The position numbers and the translations under genes are program-made. DNA of 64,000 nt from the NCBI RefSeq assembly GCF_010093535.1, contig NW_022985197.1, positions 1 to 64,000 on the forward strand. Reading direction: 5' to 3'. Source of the stretch: Lindgomyces ingoldianus (Eukaryota > Ascomycota > Dothideomycetes > Pleosporales > Lindgomycetaceae). This document shows positions 23,023 through 34,076 of this stretch, one piece after another. Below the pieces are notes generated by a model. The model saw nothing but the letters and a program-made list of their open reading frames with translations. It was not told where the DNA came from and did not search any database. Position 1 is the first letter of the stretch, and the number at the start of each line of letters is the position of its first letter.

Positions 23023-24228
23023 ATGACCCTCACACCAGTCCGCATCCGAGGCAAGAAACGGAAACCAGCCCCCCGCAACCTCTCTAGCATTCAGCCCCTC
23101 CTAAAGCATTTTCATCCCTCCAGCTTGAAATCCAAACCCCCCAAACCAAAACCAACCGCCGTACCAGTCATGCCAACCCTCCAATCCCTCCCCCAAGAAC
23201 TCCTAGAAATAATATTCCTTTACTCCATGAACATCTCACTTCCGCGCGCCTCCCCCTCCCTGGGCCGCCTCCTCTCCTCAAAATCCATCTGCATGGAATA
23301 CTGCATGCGTAGTTTCTTCCACACCGTCGACCACAAAGCCAACATCCGGCACCGTCGCATAACCAGCGATCCAGTCGGCCAATCTGACCTCCTTTCCTGC
23401 CGCTTCTTCACCTGGCCTTTTTTCTACACCTACGTAGAAAAAGCCCACGACGCTCTCATCAAACAGCGCGGCAGAGCATGGGCAAAAACCGGCGTCACAG
23501 TCCCAGACGCTACGTATTTCGACCGCCTATGGCCATCCCGATTCACGCAGATCACGTATCTTGGATTCGCGGAGGGGTTTCACATCCCCGAGAAACTGCT
23601 TCATGGCCCTTGGAGCACGCCCTCGGACCAGGACTCTGACTCTGAGAAAGCGAAACTACTCTACGTTCTAGTTTCTCTAAACGGGGAAATAGATTGGTCA
23701 GCATCGCTTGCCGGGGAGACAGCGAAAGACGGGATGAAAGACGCTATTAGGGAGGGGAACGAGCATGCAGTCGCCGCGTTGGCGGTGCTGCTGGGTATTG
23801 CGCAGGAGATTACTACGGAATTGCTTAGGTATGCGGTTGTGGATTGTGGATGTAATTTTGACGTCATACGCCACCTCTTGTTTAATTCGCAGATTTTGTA
23901 TGCGGAGACTTCTCGAGACATCCTAAATTTCCACGATCCGGCGCTTTGGCAGTGGGCAGATTCTCAGGGGGGTGAATTTGGGAAGGGGGTGATGCTGAAA
24001 AGTTTGTTGAAGAGGGCGGAAACTTTTTCGTTGCAGTTTTATATGGATGAGGAGACAGATTGGATGAGTATTGTTCCGTTTCCGTATGGTGGATCAAAGT
24101 TTGATGCGAGAACTGCATTTGAACCTATTACGAGGGAGCTTCTTGTTAAGCTGTATCGGAATCATGGTAGGAGGATCACGGGAGGTGCACGGAGACGACG
24201 TGTATCGGCTGACGAGGGCGAGGAATGA
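23023..24228 (+). CDS. F-box-like fungal protein
   Basis: A single uninterrupted frame of 401 residues. A basic N-terminus is followed at residues 53-95 by LQSLPQELLEIIFLYSMN and PRASPSLGRLLSSK, the two-helix pattern of the F-box-like start found in a large Pezizomycotina family. Such motifs bind Skp1 in SCF ubiquitin ligases, but in this family the partner and target are unknown. The remainder is alpha-helical with no recognisable substrate-binding repeats and ends in an Arg-rich tail (GGARRRRVSADEGEE). ATG 23023 is the first in-frame ATG; the divergent promoter shared with the NUP53-like gene is about 430 bp. The call of F-box-like is good; an SCF role is inference. Confidence 0.7.
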   Translation: MTLTPVRIRGKKRKPAPRNLSSIQPLLKHFHPSSLKSKPPKPKPTAVPVMPTLQSLPQELLEIIFLYSMNISLPRASPSLGRLLSSKSICMEYCMRSFFHTVDHKANIRHRRITSDPVGQSDLLSCRFFTWPFFYTYVEKAHDALIKQRGRAWAKTGVTVPDATYFDRLWPSRFTQITYLGFAEGFHIPEKLLHGPWSTPSDQDSDSEKAKLLYVLVSLNGEIDWSASLAGETAKDGMKDAIREGNEHAVAALAVLLGIAQEITTELLRYAVVDCGCNFDVIRHLLFNSQILYAETSRDILNFHDPALWQWADSQGGEFGKGVMLKSLLKRAETFSLQFYMDEETDWMSIVPFPYGGSKFDARTAFEPITRELLVKLYRNHGRRITGGARRRRVSADEGEE

Positions 24229-25568
24229 GAGCTTCACGCGCAAGGCAACCGACAATTTTAACAATGAGTCTGCATTTGGATATAGTAAATTTGACGCTAC
24301 AAATAGAAGGCGTGTGTGCCTCGGGTTGAGTGGGTACCACGCTATTGCGTACTATCTCCGTCGTGATTTGACCCTGCTTGCAAGCCAAATATGAAGCAGT
24401 TAGGTCACAGGGCTGGGTAAGTTACGTCTTAACGTCTCCGGCTAGCTCACTGCCAGGGTAATAAGAACATAGCAGCGGGAATTTCATTACAGAAGCGAAC
24501 ACCCAGTTAGTGTAAACCCCTGATTGTAGTAAGATACTTAATGATTCAAATCGTGCCTCTGAATCTTCCGCGGTTGATGCGAATACACTGTACAACTGAT
24601 CTGTCAGACTTGTTAGCGAATGCTACGTCCATAAACGCAGTACACAATAAGTGAGAAGATTGTAGAGAGTTCCTCAGTGATCTTGGTGATAAAAAAGTAA
24701 ATCATACTCCAGAGAGTCATTTACTATCTAGGCAAAGTTTTAATCATCGGAAGGGGAGGGAAAGATGAAGATGGGAAAATGTCGCATCCTTACCTCGGAT
24801 GTGTCTGAGTCCCAGAGGACGACGAGCGGGTCGGTGGATGAGCTTGTCTGCAGACGCTCAAGCAAGCATACTATATGCTGGCACATACAGCAAAACATAA
24901 CAGGGGCGAGGTAGGCCCTCGATCAAAATCTTTCCAACAACCTCTCTACTTCCATCAAGAGAATTGCCAAATTTGACTCTACTGCAGTCATGTTCTAGAA
25001 TATGAGAAAAGATAGTGTGGTGGGTCAATTCCCGTCTCGTTGCACGTCATCGACGCATCTACTCCAAGTCAGGACCCTCTCAGAGGCAAGCTCTATAGAC
25101 CAGGTAGATAGGAGAAGAAGGGGCTCAGAATATGTAAGAATGAAATATCATAGGTCCGACGACGTTTACGAAACCCCGGCGAGGGTCTCCGCCGAAGGAC
25201 TCAATCGCAAATTACCGCATCATTGGAATCGTAGGGAAGAGTCAATGAGACGGAGACGGAACTTACCATGGTCGAGTAAACAGCCAGGGATCGATATGCC
25301 TGCCTGTAAAAGGTGGTGCAGTCGTGTGGCTGCGAGATGTTGTTGCGAAAGGGAGGAAGGAGCTCGGTCGGGAAGAAAAAGTAGCTGGCTCGCTTGGAGT
25401 CTTGGCACGGCCATTTCGCCCACAAACCCGACCTCACAAGTTCCAACTCCTCAATCAACCGACAACATCATCTCGAAACCGACTCCTATTTCCGACCGGT
25501 ACGCCTGCGATAATACACGCACGAATCCTCTCCTCATCTAACATTAATTTGTAGCAACACACGTCGAA
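24229..25568. other. intergenic, includes RPL14 promoter and probable 5'UTR
   Basis: No gene recognised. A CTAAC...TTTGTAG sequence (about 25535-25553) just before the RPL14 start looks like the 3' end of a 5'UTR intron. The 179-codon plus frame at 25002-25541 shows no family resemblance. Confidence 0.45.
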
Positions 25569-26174
25569 ATGGGTGACGCCGATATCTCAACGAGCAAGTG
25601 GAGACTGGTCGAGGTCGGCCGCGTCGTGCTCTTCGGTTCAGGCCCGTATGAGGGACGGTTAGCGACCATTGTCGAGATCATCGACCACAAGCGTGTATGA
25701 TTTTCCACCCAGAATCATACTTCCGGAAGGATTAGAGTGCTCACGAACTCAGGTGCTCGTTGATGGACCCTCCAAGGACGCCACGGTTCCCCGACACGCC
25801 GCGAGCCTCTCTTCCCTATCACTGACTCCAATCGTCATTCCCAAGCTCCCGCGCGCGACCGGTAATGGAGTCGTCAGGAAGCTGTGGGAGTCAGAGAAGG
25901 TGGACGAACAGTTCGCGGAGAGCACCTGGGCAAAGAAGCGGGCTCAGTTCCAGAAGCGGAAACAGCTCAACGACTTTGAGAGATTCAAGGTCATGAAGTT
26001 GAGGAAGCAGGTGTGTTGATATCCTCGGCTTGCGTCCATGCGTGGCCAGGTGTGGTCCATTTCGGACCACCTGGACATGTTGGGGCTGGAAAACAGGATC
26101 GGAGGGCTGACGGATTTCTCCAGGCACGATTTGAGGTCCGCAAGACCCTCTCCAAGGTCCGCGCGAAGGCATAG
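25569..26174 (+). CDS. RPL14: 60S ribosomal protein L14 (eL14)
   Basis: Exons 25569-25694, 25753-26010 and 26124-26174 join to 144 residues, the usual fungal eL14 length. The N-terminal KOW-like segment reads [20 protein letters not shown], followed by [19 protein letters not shown]. The second half is the basic helical tail ([20 protein letters not shown], then [15 protein letters not shown]). Both introns have GT-AG ends (58 and 113 bp). eL14 sits on the solvent side of the large ribosomal subunit. It is the first of three co-oriented highly expressed housekeeping genes (RPL14, EGD2, ATP7). Confidence 0.95.
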
Positions 26175-26613
26175 ACGCCCTCTAAGTGGGGTAGGGACGC
26201 ATGAAGGTTGACGCTGGAAGATGGCCGGTGGTGGGGATCAAGTGCATTTCACAACCGCTCCGAGTGGTTATCCACGGCATTCAAAATTCAAAGCCTGGAT
26301 TCAGGTGAATCTCATGTTTGGCATGGTGCAATTCGGATCGGAAGGTTAAGACGGCTCTCTCATGCGAACACATGTAGCAAAAGAGCCAATTCCAACATTT
26401 CATGAAATCACTGTAGAAGTGCCATAATCGATATCCTGCTCTCTAGTCTCCTATTTAAGATACAAGTATTGATAGATGCCGGTGAAGTTGGCCTGTGACA
26501 CATTTCAGAGCTCCCCTCGCTAAATTGCCCACAAGCGAGAAAAGGCCGAAAGCTCCAACCTCACCTTTGGCTGCGGTGCCCACCACCTTGCCTCCTCCAC
26601 CACCCACGACATC
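26175..26613. other. intergenic, RPL14 3' flank and EGD2 promoter
   Basis: No gene seen; the last 60 bp before EGD2 are C/T-rich. Confidence 0.5.
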
Positions 26614-27407
26614 ATGGCAAACCCGCGCATTGAAGAACTCCCAGACGAGCCTGAGAGCAAGGGCCCGCAGGTTGAGGATGCGGAGTCTAGCTCCGACTCC
26701 GAGGTCGAGGCTGCTGGTGAGGCTGGCATCCCCGCTGGTGCTTCCGTCGCCGTGCACTCCCGCAACGAGAAGAAGGCTCGCAAGGCGATTGCCAAGCTTG
26801 GGTTGAAGCATGTCGAGGGCATTACTCGGGTTACGCTCCGACGACCGAAGAATGTGAGTGGGATTTCACTTGATGGGGGAGTGCGGACATAACAGGACAT
26901 TGAAGTTTTGTTGCTCCAGCACTAGTTCCCAACGGTAGATTTCTGCTGTTCGCAAACTAATGCAAGTGTCAGATTCTCTTCGTGATCAACCAGCCAGATG
27001 TGTACAGGTCGCCCTCGAGCAACACTTGGATGTATGTTCCCCATCGCTTGAAATGTTTGGCGCTGCGCTGACACACTCCCAGCATCTTCGGCGAAGCCAA
27101 GATCGAAGACTTGAATTCCCAGGCCCAAGCCTCCGCCGCCCAGCAACTCGCCAATGCCAACGCTGAGGCCGCGCACGACCACTCCGGCCACGACCATGAC
27201 CATGACCACGACCACAAGGCCGTCGAGGACAAGAAGGAGGAGGAGGAGGAGGATGATGACGGCGAGGAGGTGGACGACTCTGGGCTTGAGGCGAAGGACA
27301 TTGAGCTCGTCATGCAGCAGGCGAGTGTGTCAAGGAAGAAGGCCGTCAAGGCACTCAAGGAGAATGACAACGATATTGTCAATTCTATTATGGCGCTCAG
27401 CATATAG
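26614..27407 (+). CDS. EGD2: nascent polypeptide-associated complex subunit alpha (NAC alpha)
   Basis: Exons 26614-26853, 26973-27031 and 27083-27407 give 207 residues. NAC is the alpha/beta heterodimer that binds nascent chains at the ribosome exit and limits wrong SRP targeting. Seen: the acidic Ser-rich N-terminus, the NAC domain ([39 protein letters not shown] and [11 protein letters not shown]), and a C-terminal UBA domain ([20 protein letters not shown] through [11 protein letters not shown]). Between them lies a His/Asp run ([14 protein letters not shown]) followed by an acidic Lys/Glu/Asp stretch. The introns (119 and 51 bp) are GT-AG. Antisense frames over this gene are mirror effects of its regular codon use. 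Confidence 0.96.
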
Positions 27408-27807
27408 GCCTGCCTGTGAGACCGGATTGGCGTGACGGCTTCCTCTCGTTGTTTTGAGGCGTAGGAACTTATCAATCATGTATAAGAGGCTCTCAAAAAT
27501 GGATCTTACATGTCACTAAACTTGATCTCAAATTTCTACGTGATTTTGCTAGCAGCGAAGCTAATTCTAGGATCTGCCACAAATCATCCAAAGAATGGGT
27601 TGCTAGCCCGGGCTGTAGCCCAATTACCTCTCAGTTGTCGATGGCTTCAGATTTCTGCTGAAGCTTAAACAGATGCAGTGGAACTGCGGGCGAGAGCAAT
27701 GCCAAGCAATGCCAAGCAATGAGAAGCCGAAGTCGAAGGAGCAACGGATGAACTTGACCTCCATCACGAAAACCCTCCCTACCACATCCCCGTCCTCATC
27801 CATCACA
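27408..27807. other. intergenic, EGD2 3' flank and ATP7 promoter
   Basis: A short tandem repeat of GCCAAGCAAT (about 27700-27720) lies in the ATP7 upstream region. No gene seen. Confidence 0.5.
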
Positions 27808-28580
27808 ATGGCAGTCGGAGTACGTTTTACCCCCCTTATAACGCCCTTGGAAGCTTATAAAACCCCAATTGCTGCTCTCTCCCCACCGCGACACCTCCAG
27901 TCGCTCTCCAAAGTTCCCACCACAAAACTAACTCAACCCTCCCCAACAGCGCAGCGCCGCCCTCAAGCTCGACTGGACCAAGCTCGGCACACAACTCGGG
28001 CTAAAAGGCAGCACGGCGACGGCCCTCCAGGCCTTCAAGAAGCGTAACGATGACGCCCGCCGCAAAGTCACTATCCTGTCCGAGCAGCCGCAAACCGTCG
28101 ACTTCGCGCACTACCGCTCCATCCTCAAGAACACGGCCGTCATCGACGAGATCGAGAGGAGCTTCAGTGCGTTCAAGCCGCAGACATATGATGTAGGACG
28201 GCAGATCAGGGCGATTGAGGCGTTTGAGGCGCAGGCCGTTAAGAGTGCCGAGGAGACGAAGGCCGTGGTGGATAAGGAGCTGGCGGATTTGGAGAAGACG
28301 TTGAAGAATATTGAGGAGGCGAGGCCGTTCGATGATCTGACGGTGGTATGTACAACCCCGAGACTACGCCGAGGCTGTTGAGAATAATGCTAACGGGTGG
28401 ATTAGGATGAAGTTGCGGCTGCACAGCCGGACATTGACAAGCGAACTGAGCAACTTGTGTCGAAGGGTCGCTGGGCCGTTCCAGGCTACAAGGTAAGTCT
28501 TCATAGAGGCGTTCTGGATGCGTGGGCACCATAGCTAACGTACTACATAGGAAAAATTCGGCGATCTTTCGGTGCTCTAA
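27808..28580 (+). CDS. ATP7: mitochondrial ATP synthase subunit d
   Basis: Exons 27808-27819, 27950-28345, 28406-28492 and 28551-28580 join to 174 residues. Subunit d is part of the peripheral stalk of the F1Fo ATP synthase in the mitochondrial inner membrane. The first exon encodes only MAVG; the second begins [20 protein letters not shown] and contains the long helices of the stalk ([40 protein letters not shown]). The C-terminus [16 protein letters not shown] is typical of the fungal protein. The tiny first and last exons (12 and 30 nt) and the GT-AG introns agree with a complete model. Very confident of the gene and its ends. Confidence 0.95.
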
Positions 28581-29207
28581 GCATTTTCTTCTATCCTGCT
28601 CTCAAAATGTGCCCTGCTTGGGGTTGTACTACGTACTGTGCATAGTGTCAAAGTCTCAATGGCAACATAGATCCTATTATCCGTTCCTGAATTCCTTCAG
28701 TCCGCATCGCCACTTAATCCTATGCATGCGAGCAGTGTATATCAGGTGGCATCCAGAAGGGAAATCAGATTCTGATACTCTCAACTGCCGTCGTGTCTGG
28801 TCATATTCGACTGGATACTGTTTTCACCGATGGTGGCCCAATGGCAAGATCAGTGCTACTCTGGGTTTTCTGTTTTGATTCCAACTACGCATAGCCATAC
28901 ACCCACTATTCCAGCCAAAGTACTCGAGTGGTTCTAAAAACTTCGACCTACCAGTTTGTGCTAGTAGTTCGATGATGGGGAAATACGGACAGAAAGGAAA
29001 GGTTGTGAAAAGAGCTGCTCCGTACACGTTGGGATCTTGTTCGCCTCTCCACCAAAAAGTGGTTTTGCCGCTCAGTTGCCCTACAAGTACAAGAACCATA
29101 CTGAACCGTAAAGTGACGAGTGTGGTATGTTCGAGAAAGCCAAACCAACCCGACAGACAGAAGCACGGATGAAGTGTCCAAGGCCGACAGATCGTCCCTG
29201 GTGACCC
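28581..29207. other. intergenic between convergent genes
   Basis: Frames of up to 118 codons without recognisable domain; probably 3' flanks of ATP7 and the minus-strand gene. Confidence 0.45.
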
Positions 29208-30475
29208 TCAAGGATCCATTAAGTCATCAACTAGATTTAATCCCGTCAGCCATTTCAGCATTTCCTTCTTCCAGACCTTGTCGATATCCTTGAGATATCC
29301 ACGTTTCTTTTCCTCGTACTCTGATTGCACGTTTGGTGGGAACATACTGAAGACTCTAGAGCGGACGATGGTGCGCGTGGATTTGTACCATTGTGCGAGA
29401 TCTTCGTAGTCTTCGCTCATATCCACATCAATATCCACATCCATATCCGCATCTCCTTCGGCGTTGGCCAGAAGACAGTGGGCTGAGGCCGCTCTAGCTG
29501 GGTCAGAGTCTGAAGCCGGGAATCGGTTCTCAGGAAGACGTCTCGGGGTCCATTCACTAACGAAATAGCGCCACCAGCTTGCCCGCTCCTCAAGCCGTTT
29601 CCTATACTCGCGATTCTTGAGCCTTTCGACAAAATGCGCGGGATTGAAGAGCCACCAGGATGACAAGTATTCAAAGACTGTTGCGCAACAAATCAGCGAA
29701 GTCGAGCCGGGCCACGTCGCATCCAAGATTGTTGGAGAAACTCACGCTCTTTATTGCATCCGAAACCTTTGTTCAGAACCCTCTCATCTAGTCCCAAGAC
29801 TTCCAATACCGTCCGCAGTTCCGCGGTCAACCACACCTACACCACCATCATCAAGCATTTATCCCCACAAAGACCCGCAGAGGTCTCTGGTCTGCGACTT
29901 ACCTTACTCGCCCCAAAATTCGCTCCCTCCATCTCCTCAACCCTAACCCATAAGCCCTCCGGATCCATAGTCAAACCCACTGGCTTCACCATACTCCCTA
30001 GAATCTTCGCTACGGAAGCGTAATGCAGTTGGAACACCTCCCACTGAAACCTCTCCACATTTACTGCCGTACTTTCGCTCCCATACCCGCAAATCTTGAC
30101 ATCAATCTGCACCCAGAACCCCCTCTCACGAAGCATGGCAGGTGGGGAAAGCGGCATGACGGCGAGGAAAATCACATCGAGGTTTAACTTAACTTGGAAT
30201 CCGTGGGGAGTGATGAATGCGGTTTTCAGCGCAGAGACGGTAGACCAGAGGTCTGGCTTGCAGTCATTGGTATTGGGGAAGAGGGCGTGCGGCAGCGGGC
30301 CGCCAACGAAGAAGTCGACGTCGCCGAAGTCACTTTTGGAAGGGAGTTCAGTGGGGACTATGACGTGGGTGAAGAAAGTGCGGAGGATGGCGGATGCCTG
30401 CGTCCGGATCTGCCGGTACAGAGCTGCGGAGATGCGCGGGGTGTAGAGGCGGTGTTTGAAGGCGTTTCCGCCCAT
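29208..30475 (-). CDS. nucleotidyltransferase-like protein, fungus-specific
   Basis: Exons 29903-30475, 29746-29836 and 29208-29677 join in frame to 377 residues. Residues 37-60 read HVIVPTELPSKSDFGDVDFF followed by VGG. A Gly-Asp-x-Asp after a charged turn is the active-site pattern of nucleotidyltransferase-fold proteins, with D52 and D54 as possible metal ligands. No third Asp could be assigned with certainty. The C-terminal half is helical (Trp-rich, YLSSWWLFNPAHFVERLKNR) and includes an Asp-rich run DADMDVDIDVDM encoded by a small repeat. Introns are 66 and 68 bp with GT-AG ends. I recognise the pattern as a Pezizomycotina hypothetical family, but substrate and role are unknown; the fold call is inference from one motif. 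Confidence 0.65.
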
Positions 30476-31871
30476 AGTGAGAGAGGGGGGGTTTTTTTTT
30501 TACGAGCCTGAGCCGTGGCGTGGGAGGGCGAAGGTAAGGGAGGGGAGGCAGAAGAGGGGAGAGTTGATTGCACTGGAGTGGGTGATAGAGTGAAAAGGGA
30601 GAAATTTTGGAGGCAGAAGATGATCGTATTCGTCCTGGCGATATTGGCGTAGCTGGAGAGTGGTAAAGGTAGCTCGCTATCATTGTGTGCCTACTATCAT
30701 ACCATAAGCGAATCCGAATGCTAGTGAATGATTCCTTGGTTGCCATGCAGCTTACACCCAGACGAGAGGCGTCCGAGGTTCATCCCAAAGTGAATATCTA
30801 GAGACGTTAGTTGAGAGACGAATAGTAGCTCGTCGAGGCAGATAAAGAAGTAACTGTATAGAGGAAGTACTTATTATGGTGGCAGTGTATAAGTGAGGAG
30901 ATATGTTTTCGTAGGCTGTCTTATTGACAGAAAAAAGGAGACATCTCAAGACTTCTTCGACAGATGATTTCTAGGTGCAGAGAGTCGTTACAAGTTGGCA
31001 GGCGTACCGCCATGCACAAAGGGGGAAATTGGGGTAGTCCCAAAGCGATACCTTAAAGGATCTATCAAGTTGCCGACTGAGAAGCCTAGGGCCAAAATCC
31101 AAACTTATGTACCTATCCAGAAACTCCTTCGTTTGCGCATAAAGCTATCTACAGGGAAAAGCAGAACAAACTCAATTGTAAACACTAAGGTATCAAACAG
31201 AAGGACTATGACAAATTCAAGAAACATCTACAATAGGAGTAGGTAAGGTGACAGAAGAACGCCGGCAAAACGACAAGAGAAAGGAAAACTCGGCTTACAC
31301 TGGCAGGCGTTATTTCTAGCCCCGTGGCTTTGGTTAGGTCACCCACACTGAAAACTTGATGTTTCCGCAACTTCTAGCGCCAAACCTACAATCAGATTTT
31401 GAGGGTTCCATCCACCTGTCGAAGGCGTACCCAATGTACAAGTTCTGTATACTTCAATATTCAAACGACGCGCCTCTCAAGACACCTGCGTGGAGTAGGT
31501 TGAGCGCCCGACGAATCACCATACCATTGAAACACAAGCGGGTTGACGGGTGCGCATACCCGTCTGCCGGTACGCCAGTCACGAAAGGTATTATTGATAG
31601 TGATATATAAGCCACTGCCTGCTTTGTAGCTCTCGGCAAGAAGCGACCGACGTGATCGTCGAGATTTGGTAAGTCCGGTCCAGCTGGAGTTTAGATGTTT
31701 TTCAGATGCATTGCGACTGCCAGCTGCTTGAGTGCATCTGGCGTCGCCAACCACCTATGAACCCTTCCCAAGCTTCAGATATCCTTTGGTTCAACCTGTA
31801 CAGCTTATCAGCAAACATATTGACAGCCACATACCTTACTTCTTCCAACTACAGCAACCCGTCTACACAGT
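30476..31871. other. intergenic
   Basis: A 9-T run lies right before the minus-strand gene start (about 30492-30500). Nothing else recognised; frames up to about 130 codons have no family resemblance. Confidence 0.45.
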
Positions 31872-32538
31872 ATGTCCCAACCACAGCTCGCCCCCTCGTT
31901 TCAGGATTGGCTCGATGACAACCCCGAACGTAACCAGAACTTCAGCCAGCAAGAGTGGAGCGAACGTGTCACTGTGCGCGAGATAATAGCTGTCATGTTC
32001 CATGCTCCTCTCGAGGATCTCAACGTCTCCTTCCACCAAGTCATAAGGCAGCGCATTGATGATAACATTCGCCCTGGACTTGCGGAAGCCGTCCTCGGGA
32101 CCCTCGTTACTGGTCTCAATAACTATTCTGGCGCTGCAGATGCAATCAGATATTGCGTAACAGCAGCCAAGGAGAAGATGGCCGAATTCAATCCAAGATC
32201 CAGGGGGTTTGGGGTTGTAGTGGCGTTAGGGGTCCTGGTTCAAATGTGCCCGGATTTTGTGGATGCTCTCGGTTTCACATCAAATGGCGTTAGGACTGGT
32301 ATGTTCTAGAATACGACCTAGATTTATATTAGAAAAGACGGTACTAACATGGACATAAGGCTCTTTTGCACACAGTTTCACGTGGACCTGTAGAGACCTG
32401 TACCTAAATCCTGATCCTCTGTTCAAATCGTGGGCATTGCTTCATGCATTTTTGTTTGAAATGGGAATGGATTGGGATGATAGTGACCTTGACTCTGATG
32501 ATGCATTGGAACCGGCCTTCACCAGGCATCTTGGGTAA
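31872..32538 (+). CDS. IFI6/ISG12-like membrane protein (interferon-induced 6-16 family, fungal type), tandem copy 1
   Basis: Exon 31872-32298, intron 32299-32359 (GTATGT...TACTAACAT...AAG) and exon 32360-32538 give 201 residues. The first 100 residues are helical and hydrophilic. Then comes the hydrophobic unit FGVVVALGVLVQMCPDFVDA followed by LGF, and after the intron GSFAHSF. This is the pattern of fungal members of the Ifi6/ISG12 superfamily: a Gly-rich hydrophobic helix, then a conserved LGFxxxGxxxGSFA block at an intron. In animals the family is mitochondrial or nuclear-envelope associated and linked to apoptosis; in fungi the role is unknown. The C-terminal tail is acidic (DWDDSDLDSDD), which replaces the usual second hydrophobic half. 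A second, broken copy follows 380 bp downstream. Confidence 0.65.
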
Positions 32539-32917
32539 CACCGTGTTACGTTGAGGGAAAGGAGAACCTTCTAGGCAGCTGATATTGCAGATTAAGGGTG
32601 GGGAGATTCCATAAAGCTGGCTGCATCTTGCAGAAATCACTCTCTGAATGCCCTGTATTGGTCCCTGAGGTGGTAGGGACGTATCACAGTAGCCTACTTG
32701 CACCGCCATTTCCTCGTACAACGCGTGACTGTGGCCACGTGAACTAAAGGGTGGAGGAGGGTGTGGTTGTGGCATGACGGTCCTGAATGATTCGTAGGGG
32801 TTGTTTCTTACCACCAAGTCCCGGCACAGAAACGTAGGGCATAACACCGCCTTTATATTTCAGCGACAACCCAACCACTCACTCCAACTTATTTCCCAGT
32901 TCAATTCTATTGTGGAC

Positions 32918-33494
32918 ATGACTTCCTTTATTAGCGCGAGCGTCAATTGCCTCACCGGCTCCAGGCCTGTCACGAACGACTTCCCGCCGAGAAAGCGCCC
33001 CATCCTTTACCATGACCCTTGTACGACGGAGGATATCGCAGAGCAAGTTATCCAAGCAATCATGGGCTCCAAGGAAGGTGGAAAGGACCTCAAGGAGAAG
33101 CTCGACGACATCGTGAGTGAATATGGCTGGACCGAGGGGGCCGTGTAGTGGACCTTGGCCAAACTGGAGCAATCACTCGAGCAACCCTCCAATCTGAGCC
33201 AACTCCTCAAACATGCCTTCAACAAGGCTATAGACATGACAGAGGGGATTGAACATTTCGTCGAACACCATCCAATTTTCTGCACGGTCCTTGCTCTGGG
33301 GTCCTAGTGCTCATCGCTTCATGGCGCATCGAAGCTTTAGGATTTGCCGAGAGTGGTCCAATTAAATGTATGTCACCTTTTCAACAGAGAATTGTAGGTA
33401 CTGATATTTTCTCATAGGGTCCTTCGCAGCCCGTTGGATGGTGCTATACGGTGGTGAGGTTCCTAAGGGCTCTCTACTCTCATTCTTCCAGTGA
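32918..33494 (+). pseudogene. IFI6/ISG12-like gene, tandem copy 2, broken
   Basis: From ATG 32918 the frame reads through an N-terminal helical region (AEQVIQAIMGSKEGGKDLKE) and meets a TAG at 33146. Translation resumes in the same frame with helices and EHFVEHHPIFCTVLALG. A one-base loss in a G run near 33299 then moves the membrane segment VLVLIASWRIEALGFAESGP into the next frame. After an intron beginning GTATGT near 33368 the conserved GSFAARW block and YGGEVPKGSLLSFFQ end the gene at 33494. The family block (ALGFxxSGPxxxGSFAARW) is stronger here than in copy 1. One nonsense codon and one frameshift make it a pseudogene unless they are assembly errors. Confidence 0.6.
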
Positions 33495-33695
33495 CTGGGC
33501 ATGACGTAGCACTAGGTGGATGACCATATACGTATGGTGATACGGCTATGATTTAGGACAGAAACTCGTAACATCTTAATTGATGCTCTGCGGGTGGCAG
33601 GAAGTTGGAGGAATCAATACCTCTCTGTTCTTCAACATGTTATGTGGCCGAGGCAGAAATAAATGTAGGAGGAAGCGATTGGTCGTGTTCTGTGG

Positions 33696-33810
33696 GCCCG
33701 AGAGCTCTATGTGGGCTGTCCAATCAACCATAGGCTTGGCATACCAACATCCTATATAAACCACGTAGCCCCTCGGACCTCAGTCTACAATACATCACGC
33801 CCTCTACTAA
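33696..33810 (+). promoter_or_regulatory. dispersed promoter-like repeat, copy 2 (CCAAT plus TATA box)
   Basis: Resembles 3063-3178. CCAATCA at 33720 and TATATAAA at 33753, 33 bp apart, lie about 320 bp upstream of the RCC1-like start at 34077 and point towards it. It may be that gene's core promoter. Confidence 0.5.
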
Positions 33811-34076
33811 GTTTACATCTTGTAGCGAGGAGGCATTGCATGTTGAGGAACGGAGGTTGTGAATTTGTGACATCTTGCCAGCCTTGGCGGCGATCCAGCC
33901 TCTTTCGGTAAGCGCACAAATATGAACTGTTGCTCTATCACCACGTTTGTAAATAAGATCATTTCACCCAGCAAAAAGATCTGAACGCGCACACAATTGA
34001 CATTGCTTCCAAGATTTATAGAAACTACCATTATAGGACCTTTAGTTCACAATTTCATAATAATCTAGATCTCCAC

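Noticed and set aside
26455..27475. Long minus-strand frames opposite NAC alpha
   Set aside because: Mirror frames produced by the regular codon use of a highly expressed gene; the plus-strand spliced product is the recognised protein.
29416..29455. Minisatellite of ATCCACATC-type units as a separate repeat element
   Set aside because: It is the coding repeat for the Asp-rich run in the nucleotidyltransferase-like gene and is in frame.
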